Both the position numbers and the translations under genes were made by a program. Below the pieces are notes generated by a model. It did no database searches, had not been told where the DNA came from, and worked only from the letters and a program-made list of their open reading frames with translations. Positions 49,781 to 60,600 of a DNA stretch of 64,000 nucleotides are shown here, piece after piece. The DNA is from Holacanthus passer (taxonomy: Eukaryota > Chordata > Actinopteri > Pomacanthidae): contig JAFREQ010000100.1 in the NCBI GenBank assembly GCA_025331565.1, positions 558,001 through 622,000 of the forward strand, written 5' to 3'. Every line of letters begins with the position of its first letter. Position 1 is the stretch's first letter.

Positions 49781-52700
49781 ATGGCATTGTTTGGAAAAGT
49801 TTTGGAGCCAGTGGGCTACATGCAAACTGTGAGGTGAGTTTTACCTTTGGACATGTCAAACATGAGCATCTGGACATCTCATGGACTGCTACAAATTAAA
49901 CAATATATTTTCCAACACATTTCTATTCCATATGCAGGACCTCATTTGCTTAAGTTGTCACTGTAGTTAATCAGGAGTGTTTGTGTGTGTGTGGTGCTCA
50001 GGGTCCTGGTCCAGGGAATATGCTCCTACTTGGGCGGGAGCGCCACAGCAGAGGAGACTGAGGTGGCCAAGAAGGACCTGGACCACATTGATCAGGAGCT
50101 GGAAGCATCGGTTAATGGCCTGCTGGACGACCAGGAGGTCCACCAGCTGGAGGACGACTTGGCAGTGGTTTACTACCAGCTGGGCACAGCGGTGAGGAAA
50201 CTGTCCCTGGATCTCACACATGCCGTTATATGTAGTGGAGCCAACTTCTTGTCTGGGTATATGGGAGGGCAATTTAATATCAGCTTAGTAAGAGGAGCAC
50301 CCTTTGTATAATTTGTATCATTTCAATTGAATCTTTTATTCACTTCTCCTCATGCAACAATTTTCTTAGCAATACATTTCAATTGTATCCTAGTTATAGT
50401 TTGTTTTGAGCATTTACTCCAAAGACGGACATGAGTGGACAACAGTCCAGATGAGAGCTCCTATCATACCATGATTTGGTATCCTGTCTCTGTTGAAGGT
50501 GAAACTTTCTCACAATGTGAATGAAAGCATACATGGGGCCCACTGCTATTTGTCTCTGTATTTGGAAAGAAAGACATATGATACGTTCTCAACTTGCGGT
50601 CCCTCTTGTGACTGGTGGGGATTCAATGTCCCACTCAAGGACACCCCAGAAGGACAGAAGCTTGCTAATTTAAGGACTTTGTTTCCCCTGATGAAGTCTA
50701 TGAATGAATATTTTTAAAGCAGTTGTTTGAAAAGCCTTGAGATCCACTTTCTTACTCTGCATGTTGGACAAGAAACAAAGGGTGAAGGATTTGATAGAAT
50801 TAAAACAGTGATCTGTGACCTGCTGCTGGCTGATAGATGGAAAGCTGAGAGAAAAGAGAACATGAATATACCATTTCAATTTCAATGCAATTTTATCTAT
50901 ATACATACATCATTTAACAGCACTAGATATGGTGGTTTTATAAACATGGTCAAGGGCTTTTAAGGTGAAACTGTCCTTGAAGAGTAACAAGCGCTCTGCC
51001 AATTTTCCTACACTGATGTGTGGCTGTGCCTGAACTCATCATACTAAGCGTATTATGTAAATGCAGATATGTGACCAGCTGTATGAGTGAAGCATCTGTT
51101 TAGTTCTACCAGATTTAATATTAAAAGGCCTTTTATTTGCAGCTATTATATGAGAACAAGTCCCACCCACTTTTTAAAATCACCACAAAGAGACACAAAA
51201 TGAACACGAACAGAGACCAAAAGACAGAGAGATGCACAGCTTAATCATGTGTGGTTTATTATTATTATTATTTATTCACTGCTTTTTTTGGATAGATTTT
51301 CATTTCCATTTATATCTCTCCACCTGGAGAAGAACACAGATGAAGTTGAGCTTTAGGTCTTAAATTTTTACCTATCTTAGAAATATGCCTCTCTTTTTTG
51401 AATCTGTGCCCTTCTTTGAGTCTGCCCCCTTGACCCCTTTATCGAAAGAGAACATTCTCCCACCCTTGCTTGTTTCAGGTGAGAGCCCAGTCAGACTTCA
51501 CCAAGAAGGAGACGGAAGTGTTTCTGCAGTACGTGCAGGAGTACCGGCTGGAGAGGCAGCTGACAGCGCTCTACAACCGTATGATGGGAGTTTCAGCACT
51601 GACCGACCAGCCCACACTGCTGGAGAAGCTCATACTCAGCCGCAAGCCCAAACGCTGGGAGCTCAGGGAATTCTGCGTCAAGGTTTGTGAAGGTGGAGGA
51701 CACAATGTGGAAAGGTGGGGGGGTCTGTGTTCAACTCGTCTCCCTACAGGGGTCCTTAAATTTAATTTCCTCTCATTACATGAATCATTATACAGAGGCA
51801 TGCACCCCTGCTTAACACCAGCAGGAGGAAGTCTGAGGTAAAACATCCACTTGTGCATAAATGTACACACACAATCTGAGAGGAATAAAAACGTCAGAAA
51901 GAAAAAGGACATTCACACAAATAGCTTTTAAAATTGGAACAGCGACGGATCTGTCATCAACAACATGCATTCTTCATTGCATCAGATCCGAGAATTAAGA
52001 AGCTCTTTCAGATGGCATGTCATCAAAATAATGCAAATATACTCAATCTCCCTGTGGACAAGTGCATAAGAAAAAAAGCACTGAAGAGCACAGCTGTATA
52101 GGATTAAATATTCAGTTTCCAGACCAAAAAGATAAATTTGACAGAAAAACACAGAGGTCCTGTGGGGAATGAAGCATGCTGCATCTATCTCTTGCTACGG
52201 AAATAAACTGAATATTTAATTCAGCAGAACTGTGACCTTCTGTTCTTTCTTGTGAGCTGAGTTGGCAAATTCTCTTTTGCCTGCACTGTTGGTTGTCACA
52301 AGTGTGCAAAAAGGGTAACAAGGAACACAGGGAACTGGACCCATATGCAGACTCCAGAGGCAGAGATTGTGCAGTTCAAGTGATTTTATTACAAAAATCA
52401 AAGGTTCAGTAGGGTTAAGGGGTGGTGAGGCAGGCCAAGGTCAAAACCGGCGAATGCAGTCCAAACAGGCAAACAAATCCTACAGGGAGCAGGCAGGAAT
52501 CAAAAATCCAATAAACAGACAAGGCCCAGGAAAGATTAAAACTAAACAAAGATCCAAAATCACTAGGAGAACTAAACAAGAGGACACAAGATTGACAAGT
52601 CAAACTGGCACAGGGACACGGGAACACACAGACTAAATACACGAGGGTAGGCTAATGAGGGGCAGGTGAGCTAATCAGGGTGGGGCAGGCAACCACACAT

Positions 52701-55700
52701 GAACACACAAGGGCAGGAAGTGAAGTAACTGAAACAAGAAGATAGTTGAGAATTTTTAGAAATGAAACAGGAAACGATGAAATGATGACATGAAACAACG
52801 AGAAACATAACCTGGGGAGCAGGCTGGGATGTAACACTTGGTACAGGAACATTTTTTATCCACTAAAAGGAGCAACATCAGGAATTTCAAAGGCTAGTAT
52901 TCTAGTATTCTATGTGAAACAACATTATAACTGTCATTAAAATGTCCCAAGACACACAGAAGCCAGTGTGAGTGCATATATTTCTCTTTGTGGATAGGTT
53001 CAAATAGAGTATACTCTCCTATTTCTTGTGTAAAAAAAAAAAACCAAGATAAGACAAATGTCACTGTTTCAAATGAAAAGTCTCGTGTCCATTTGTCCAT
53101 CTGTCCTAGTGCCCTTGAGCAAGACACACATAATGACCGTCCACTGTGAGGAGAAATGGACCTGAACAGACACTACAGCAGTCGTAGGCTTGTTCATTAT
53201 GTAAAACTAATTATGTAATCATCTTTTAAACATATTTGTGGACCTGACCTTGGTTGGACCTGTATTTACCCCTTATTACACACCATATGTAAATTCGTAA
53301 AGAGCTTGCAAACCGGCTGTCCATTCAACACAGCTGCTGCTGTCACTGTTGTAAGGACGCACAGGGTTTTCATCCTAGAAACTCAAATCAGTCCAGAGTT
53401 CACTTATCAAGGGGCTTTAGGGTGTGAGGGAGCCAGCCTCGGTGGATTAGCCTTAATGCTGAAGTAATTTCTGCCTGAAATTGGTGCTGAGCGAGTCATT
53501 TGTTTGTGTAGTGCTCCGTTCAAGGACTTGTTTGCACTCCGACCTGATTTGCATAAATGCAATATAAAAGGCCAGTGCTTTCACTGAGGCACAAAGGATT
53601 GCTAAATTTGCCCTCACTGTGGAGTCATAGGCAATCATCTTGAAATTATGCAATAAACAATTTGATACAACTTTACCCTGTGTAATGAACTGAGAAATCT
53701 AAAGTGCACAGCAGCAAGTTTTACTGTGAGAGAAGGGCAGCAACATGTCGAACCTACCTAACCCTAACCAGGAATCAAAGTCCCAGCTGTTAATCATGTG
53801 TCCAGTCTGGAGAGCTGACCTTGTTAAGTCGAAGGAATCATGGCTGTGTTTCTTTAACCTTGAAGAACTTATCATGTATAAACATGTGGTAGGTGATAAG
53901 ACATACTGGGTTTTTCTCTCCTGCTGGTACAAGAACACATGCAATGTCTTTTTTAAAAATTGGAGAAAATCCGTATATGACATGATAAAAAAAATACTAA
54001 AATAACTATGCACTCATTCATTTTCATGTCGGATCAAATCTTCGGTAATGTCACTTCAAGATCCGCAGACAGTGACAGGCTCTGTGTACTAACCTTGGAT
54101 AACCTTGCATATCTCTCTTTCCAAAACATTTATGACATCTGGTTTATTTTGAGGAAAGAGAGGAGCTTGGACAGTCTCACAGCGCCAAGTGACAACTTCA
54201 GTTTAAGAGAATGAGCCAAGCAGTCATAATCAGCCTCTGTTGTGCTGTAACGACATTTGGAAAATCTTTTATGTTCAGTGTAGTCGCCAAAAATGCCATA
54301 TGGGTTGGTGTATTGCTAAAGATGATACATTTAGGCATTAGTCTCATATAAACTTCCCCTATTTTTTCAGTTGAAATTAGTCTTAACAAGTGTCCTGCTA
54401 ATTAAGATGCAAAAGATTTGACAAAATGATGTTCTGGTATTGGGGACAGCCACTTTTCTGCTCAGGGGAAGTGGCTGCCAAAACCTGAACCTGAGATCTT
54501 AAATTCCAAACCTTTTCTTTTTTGGTCTGTTCAGAGAAAGCTGGACTCACCATTTGTGTGTCTTTCTGCCATCATCTCCTTGATGTTATTACTGCAGAGT
54601 AGCTTGGTTGGTAAAAATAACGTTGTGATATTTGCTTTAAGCATATGATGGCTCATTTTAGATGTAAGAACTTTTTCAGGAACCCAGGAACTCATTTACA
54701 TACAAAGTCCAGAAATTAGCCTACATTTTAAATACAGCAACATAGTCTTGGTTCCTGAGTCTTAGTTTCTGCCTGTCCAAAAAGTTCAGAGATAGTTTCT
54801 GATGGTGTAAAGAGTGAAGGCCACAGTAACATGTCACCACCTGAACAAACCCATGCCATGGTGCTGCTAGAACTTGTATACAACATTCATTCAGCCTGCA
54901 ACCATCCACTGGGTGTTTCTAGTGTAGTCGTATCAAGTAGTACATCAATAGTACTATCATCAAACGCTGCGTGATAACAAAGGAAATGAAACAGAACTTT
55001 CTTATCAAAATATTTTAGCATGGTCAGCTACGTGCAAAAGTAGAACAATAATGTGACAAACATTTGCTACGTTGTGCACAGGAATCAATACCAGTTTATA
55101 AATCAGACTCACAACACAAATGACAAAAGATCAACACATTGACTCAGCTGTGTTTAATGCAAAAATGACATCTGAAACTAGGCGTTTATGTGTTCTCTCC
55201 ATTTCTGTGGTACTTCACGTTGTCAAAATGCAAATAGCAATGTGCTAATGGGACTTTTACATCCTGAGGCTCCTAAGTTCTGAGAGAACTTTGTCAAAAA
55301 GGGATTCATTAACTCATTCACTCGTTAAGGGATTTCTGAGTGCTTAGAACATTTATTAAAATAAACCACTTCTTTAGGGCAAACAGTTTTGAAAGTTGCA
55401 AAGCCCAGCTTTATTTTTACCCAACACTGTCTGACTAGCATTCATGTGGTAAAACAACCCATCTGGTCCTCCTGCAGGGTAAAGCTCATGCTTTCTCCCT
55501 TTCCTCTTACTCTCAACAGGTAAACTTTGTCCTGAGTACCGGCCTGCTGTGCCTCTTCACGCAGGCTTCTCTGACAGGCAGAGACCAGGCTCTACTAATG
55601 AAGACCTGGTCTGACCGCATGGGCGCCCTCTACAGGAAGATGAAGAACACAGGAAGCCGTTGCTTAGGCTACTTCCTCGAGCAGGCGGAGGAGGATGTAC

Positions 55701-56254
55701 GTCAGCAGCTCCACGAGGCTGTGCAGAACCGCGCTCCCCCTGAGGAGGCGGCGGCGAACATCCTGAAGACCCTGGAGAAGAACTACGATTGGCTGCACTG
55801 GGCGGTGATGCTTCACCCTGCCGTGGGACCCATGGAGGATGAGAACGATGAGGAGCCGCAGGAAGAAAAGGAAGATGTGCCGTCTGAACAGCAAATCAAC
55901 AATTTCCTTTCTGTGGCGTCCGAAGCACCAATTCCCCATGCAGTGGCTTGCTACCGTGACACACCCGCTTCGCTGGACAAGAGTCGCATCCACCAACTCA
56001 TCATGGACCTGGAGTGGAAGATCCCCAACCCGCCACCTGAGGTGTATGCTTCCATCGAGGAAGACCCAGGCAGGGCGCGGCGTTATCTGGCCTCACGCAT
56101 GCTGCAGAAGCTGCAAGAGGGGCTGGGATCCAGTGTGGCTGTCCACGTGGTGCCGGGCAGGATGGAGATGAAATGCAACTTCCCTCCAGCCTCCTACTAC
56201 CTCTACGAGTACAAACACCGGCTGGCCACGGGCACCGTGTGCGTGTTTGGATAG
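49781..56254 (+). CDS. Rapunzel-like protein, 4 coding exons, 393 aa
   Basis: Coding exons are 49781-49833, 50002-50191, 51479-51682 and 55520-56254; phases agree and all junctions are GT-AG. The start ATG sits in a good context (gagccATGG). The product begins MALFGKVLEPVGYM and has no signal peptide. Residues about 18-150 are helical: a Glu/Asp-rich stretch (DLDHIDQELEASVNGLLDDQE), then FTKKETEVFLQYVQEYRLERQLTALYNRMMG. Next comes KRWELREFCVKVNFVLSTGLLCLFTQASLTGRD, a hydrophobic helix after an R.L..FC motif, then LMKTWSDRMGALYRKM. This order resembles the fish-specific rapunzel family, whose biochemical role is not established. The last about 130 residues (acidic linker, then IPNPPPEVYASIEEDPGRARRYLA) are not assignable to a family I know. 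A poly(A) signal AATAAA lies at 56379-56384. Exon structure is well supported; the family call is tentative. Confidence 0.75.
50192..51478 (+). other. Intron of the rapunzel-like gene
   Basis: AT-rich; the open frames here (for example near 50493 and 50727) continue no exon and match nothing recognised. Confidence 0.8.
52320..52840. repeat. Dispersed teleost repeat, class uncertain
   Basis: Purine/A-rich strand with the string of motifs ttttattacaaaaatc, ggcaggcaa, gaacacacagactaaataca, gaggggcaggtgagctaatca and ggcaggaagtga. This order is typical of a repeat abundant in fish genomes. No terminal repeats or coding sequence were identified, so the class is left open. Confidence 0.55.
53100..53165 (+). 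repeat. SINE-like tail fragment
   Basis: gtgcccttgagcaagacac followed by a diverged tail. Same motif as the fragments near 1099 and 6270. Confidence 0.35.
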
Positions 56255-56378
56255 AAGAGAAAGAGAGAGGAAACCACCTGCTGTTCTCACACAGATGTTT
56301 CATAATCATATTCCAGTAAAGCTTTATTTTTGTTGCTTTCACAGTGGCATTAACATGTCTTGTGTAATATTACTTCCA

Positions 56379-56384
56379 AATAAA
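56379..56384 (+). terminator. Poly(A) signal of the rapunzel-like gene
   Basis: AATAAA, 125 bp after the stop codon, in an AT-rich 3' UTR. Confidence 0.7.
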
Positions 56385-56469
56385 TGTCATTTTAGAGGAA
56401 AAGAAAGATGACATACATGAGTTTTTTAAATTCCAGTTTCTTACAATGTGGGTTTTATTTAAGCCATCC

Positions 56470-56840
56470 TTACAAAAGCGCCAGGGATGGCAATGTTGGC
56501 CGGACAGCAGACCCCCTGGCTGAAATATCTTAACCATCCTGGATGAACTTCATGTAATTTGGACATTCACGGTCCCCAGAGGATGAACCGTAATGACTCC
56601 TTGAACCCCTGACTTTTTATGTAGCGCCATCAAGAGGTCAAAATTTCTGTCCAATACTTTGGTTTATGACTAAATACCTGCAAAACTCAACATTACTAAC
56701 AAGCTAAACTGAGATAGTGAGCATGGTAAATGTTATACCTGCTAAAACATCAACATGTTGTTTGCATATTAGCATGCCAAGATAAGCATTCAGCTCAAAA
56801 AACAGCATCACAGAGCTGCTAACACTCAAAGTAATTGAGA
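56470..56840 (-). repeat. Common percomorph dispersed repeat
   Basis: On the minus strand it reads in order: motifs of the type 'agcatgctaa', 'aggtataacatttaccatg', 'tttgcaggtatttagtca', 'attggacagaaattttgacc' and 'gatggcgcta'. It ends with the cagggggtctgctgtccggc part of a repeat very frequent in spiny-rayed fish. It fills the gap between the two convergent genes. Confidence 0.6.
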
Positions 56841-56949
56841 TCTGGGAACAGGGTGACTGAGCGACAACAAACCCTGAAGAAACACAAGTCAGACAATCAG
56901 ACAGGTGGTGATAGTCCTTCATTGCAAAGGAAAACGATGCTTAATACTG

Positions 56950-57250
56950 TAGATCAAAGTTAAACCAGAGGTTGATCTAAACTGTGATGGATGTTTGAAC
57001 AGTTGGGTTTAAATAATTTTACTGTTTGCCTTTTGTTTAAATAAGTTTAGTGAACATGGTTGGTTTGATGTTTGACTGCTTGTGTTTCTTGCCCAGTTTC
57101 TTGCTTCTTTTCATTTTAGCAATGTTGCTGTGTTCCCAGATCAGCAATGAACCTTTTGAGTACAATGTTGTTTTTACTGATAGGAATAATGGCCAAAACG
57201 ACAAAAATAAAGCCCAAGTTGTACCAAAACTGAATTTCCCTTTAAGGCTT
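56950..57250 (+). repeat. Dispersed repeat, copy 1
   Basis: Shares in order taaactgtgatgga, tgtttcttgccc, a tgtgtt.ccagatc block, cccaagttgta and a cctttaagg end with a second copy at about 62260-62440. The two are strongly diverged. Confidence 0.5.
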
Positions 57251-57373
57251 GCTGTATCTTTTTGTTTTGTCACTGAGATATGCATTAACCTTCCAAACAT
57301 TAATGCTAAATTGCAACATCGAACAGGTAGCAGTGATTAAGTGTTTGACCCGTCTTTACTGTTGAGGTCTTTG

Positions 57374-57379
57374 TTTATT
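57374..57379 (-). terminator. Candidate poly(A) signal of the HCN-like gene
   Basis: Minus-strand AATAAA about 225 bp beyond the stop codon at 57604. Confidence 0.45.
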
Positions 57380-57603
57380 GCTGATAACTGATGGATCAGA
57401 AGACAGAATAAATCTGATCACAACGAAAATCCTCAATGCTCTAAAACTGTCCATCTCATCAATGAATAAGTGTCCAACTCATAGCCACATAAGGAATCAT
57501 CCCCACTCCTAGTGTTCATCACATAACATCTTAAAATGTCCTGGAAATATCCATATGTCCTGTCCTTTTCATACAGTAAAAAAGTCCAGTACTGTTCTTG
57601 GTC

Positions 57604-60600
57604 TTACACAAGTCCATCATCAGAGTTGAGCTGAACCATTTTTTCTAAGTCCTTCCTGACATCTGGGAAGCCCTCCAGCGTCTCCTGAAAGTCGTCCCAG
57701 GACAGAGAGAAGCACTGGCAGTCGGTCAGTGCCTTCACTGTGGCCAGATGTTTGCCTTTGGTCAGCATGCATGTCTCTGTTGTACACACAGAGGGAACCA
57801 CAAAAGCGTGGTTAATGAGCGAGTAAAATCTAATGATGGGGATGAGATCTGACAATTAATCCTAAATTAAATAACCAGACTTAGCTGAGTTGTTTTGGGA
57901 AGTCTGCTTAGCTCTAAACGCTGCTGAGGTTTGCTGCCAAAAAAAGATTAGGACCTATTCCCACTTAAAGCCTGAGAATTAAATAAATCCCCTAAATTGG
58001 AAAAGATAAATTCATTCAGTTTGGTTTGACAGTGATTTTGTGACTTGCTCACTAATGCAAAAAACAAAACAAAACAGAAGCTTGCAGATGTGTCCAGTAT
58101 GTGTGGAGTGAAAAGCAATGAATATTGAGCCATGAAAAACGCTTTTTTTCAATGCTTTTCTTGTGTTTGGGCAAGAAAATCAAAACCCAAAACCACCATG
58201 GATAAGTTACTTCCATTTCACAGTAGTAATATTATCAATAAATCAAAGTACATTTGAAACTAATTAAGATACTAAATGTCCACATGGCAGTTTTATTTTT
58301 TTCCTGTTCCACCCTCTTGTAAAAATGTCTCGTATATACACAAACTGTGGAGATTGGTAAACACTCAAATGCTGGTATCTGGCCATCCAGATTGTTTTGA
58401 AACCTCTCATCTCGTTTTTTCCCAAAGCAATGGAGGGGAATGGAATTTTGTTTGAGGTGCTCACAGCACCAAAAATAACAACATTAATGTCTTTTTCCGA
58501 GAAACATTATTCCTCTTACTGTAATAATAATAATAATCCACTGAACAAGCTGTCAGCTGTTTTCAAAGGGGCTCCTTCTCTGGTCAAAAGTAGTTCCAGT
58601 GAAAACCATGCACAGTGAGGTCTATGGATTAGAGTATAACTGCAAACAGTTTTCTGAGACACAATCCTGAATGACAGATTTTTAAATGGAATTTGGTATG
58701 ATTTCCTTAAGAGAAACACCAGCATACAATGCTGCCCAATCCACAAGCCCTATAATATACAACCTTTGTCAACAACTACCTGAAAATGTTTCTTCTGTTT
58801 TTAAGAGTTTTTGGATTGGAACTATTTTCTACCAAAGAATAGTCCCCATGAAAGCTGACAGAAAATAGACTGCAGATTTTATATAGATTTTTTTTTTTGT
58901 CAAATTCATAGTTATATAATTCACACATAAATCTGATCCTAGAATATTTACCCACAACATATATTTGATAGTAAATATATTATTGAGATACTGTTCAATA
59001 AGAATGTCCTAAAAATACCTAAATGTGTTTAACAACACAATGGAAGCTCAAAATGTAAAGATAAATTAGCTGTAGCACTTGCATTACATTATGTAATACT
59101 TCAACAGCATTGTTGTGTATTTACTCTACTTTAGCTTTAGGTAATACAGATGTTAATAAGAGTTTTTTCTAATTAAGTGACTGACTTTGAGCTAAACATT
59201 GGATTTCATCTTCAAATTTAGGAAGACTGTATCCCATAGGTCGTACTGAGATGCATGAACAATCTGCTTTTCAGTTAATTGGAAAACCTTTGGGACAACT
59301 TTCTCCAAAGTGAATCATTTGTGAAATTCCCTGATGTTCTTTCACTTCCTTCTCCTCTCCCACTTCAAATTCCCTGACAATCACTGTCTGGAAATCCCTT
59401 TCAAATCACTTAATGATGTTCCAGATATTCATTAACAGATAACATATATTATATCTGCAAAAGAACAAATCCAACTCACCTCCAAAAAAGTCTCCATCAC
59501 ACAGTTCCTTCTCGTAGGAATCAGTCTCCATGAGCACCTGTCCGTGGTCAATGAAGAACATGCGATCACCCGGCACGTTCTGTCGTACGATGGTGTCTCC
59601 CTCCAGGAAAACTTCATACTCCAGTTTGAGGAGGACGGCATTGATAAAGTTTTCATCTCTGTTCTGAAACATTGGCACGTTTCGTAGCAGTCGGCTGCAC
59701 ATCACCATCAGGATTTGCTGAAAAATTAAAAGCATTAAAAGAATTATGTCATAAATATAAGATTAGAAAGAAGAACATATAAAACTACTATAAAACATCA
59801 GAACATCAGACTCAAAAGAAAAAAAATCGGATGAACAAATTCCAAAGGAAGAATAACTTAACAACATTATGTTCCAAGCTGAACTTCTCAGTACAACAGA
59901 TGAACCACAGCTGTACCTCTTTGAGTGCTGAGGAAACTGTGTCCATCACATCCTTCTCATGAAACCACTTCCCTCCATAGCGAGCCTGGTAGTAGTTGTT
60001 GATACGAAGCTGCAGCTCTGGTGGGAGCTTCATGAAGGTCATGTAGTGCTCCAAACGACTCATCTGTGGAAAGCCACAACGTTATCAGGATCCACCTCCC
60101 ATCAATAAAACAATAATGCACATTTCTCTCCCTACATTAGATTAAAGTAACTTAGATATAGAATTTGATGTAAAACTAATGTCAACTCATTACTTATTTC
60201 TGTTCCACTGAGCAAAGAAACTTGTTTGCTACTCAGCTATATTTCTGATGAAGGATAGTGTCACGCATGAGGACCTTGCTCTTGTACTCCTTGGCAGCTG
60301 GGTCGATGTTGGCGATCATGGTTGTAGCGTTGGCCACAAGGACGGTGTACATCAGACACCCGGACACCATGCTGACCATAACGATCCACATTTCAACATA
60401 ATCTGGAGAACAAGACACCGACACACCAGCTCCTTTAGCGCAAAAGTGTAGGTATTTATATCTGAGAGAGAATGTGATACACCTGTGCTTTTTTTAGTGG
60501 CGCATAAAGTAAATCGATAATTCTCACTTGTTGGTGCGTCCATGGAACCATAAGAGAGAGCAATCATCTGGGAGAGAGCTCGGAAAACTCCCCAAGAGTA

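Larger units (their letters stand above)
51683..55519 (+). other. Large last intron of the rapunzel-like gene (3.8 kb)
   Basis: Contains a dispersed repeat at about 52.32-52.84 kb and a SINE-like tail near 53106. No other coding exon recognised. Confidence 0.8.
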
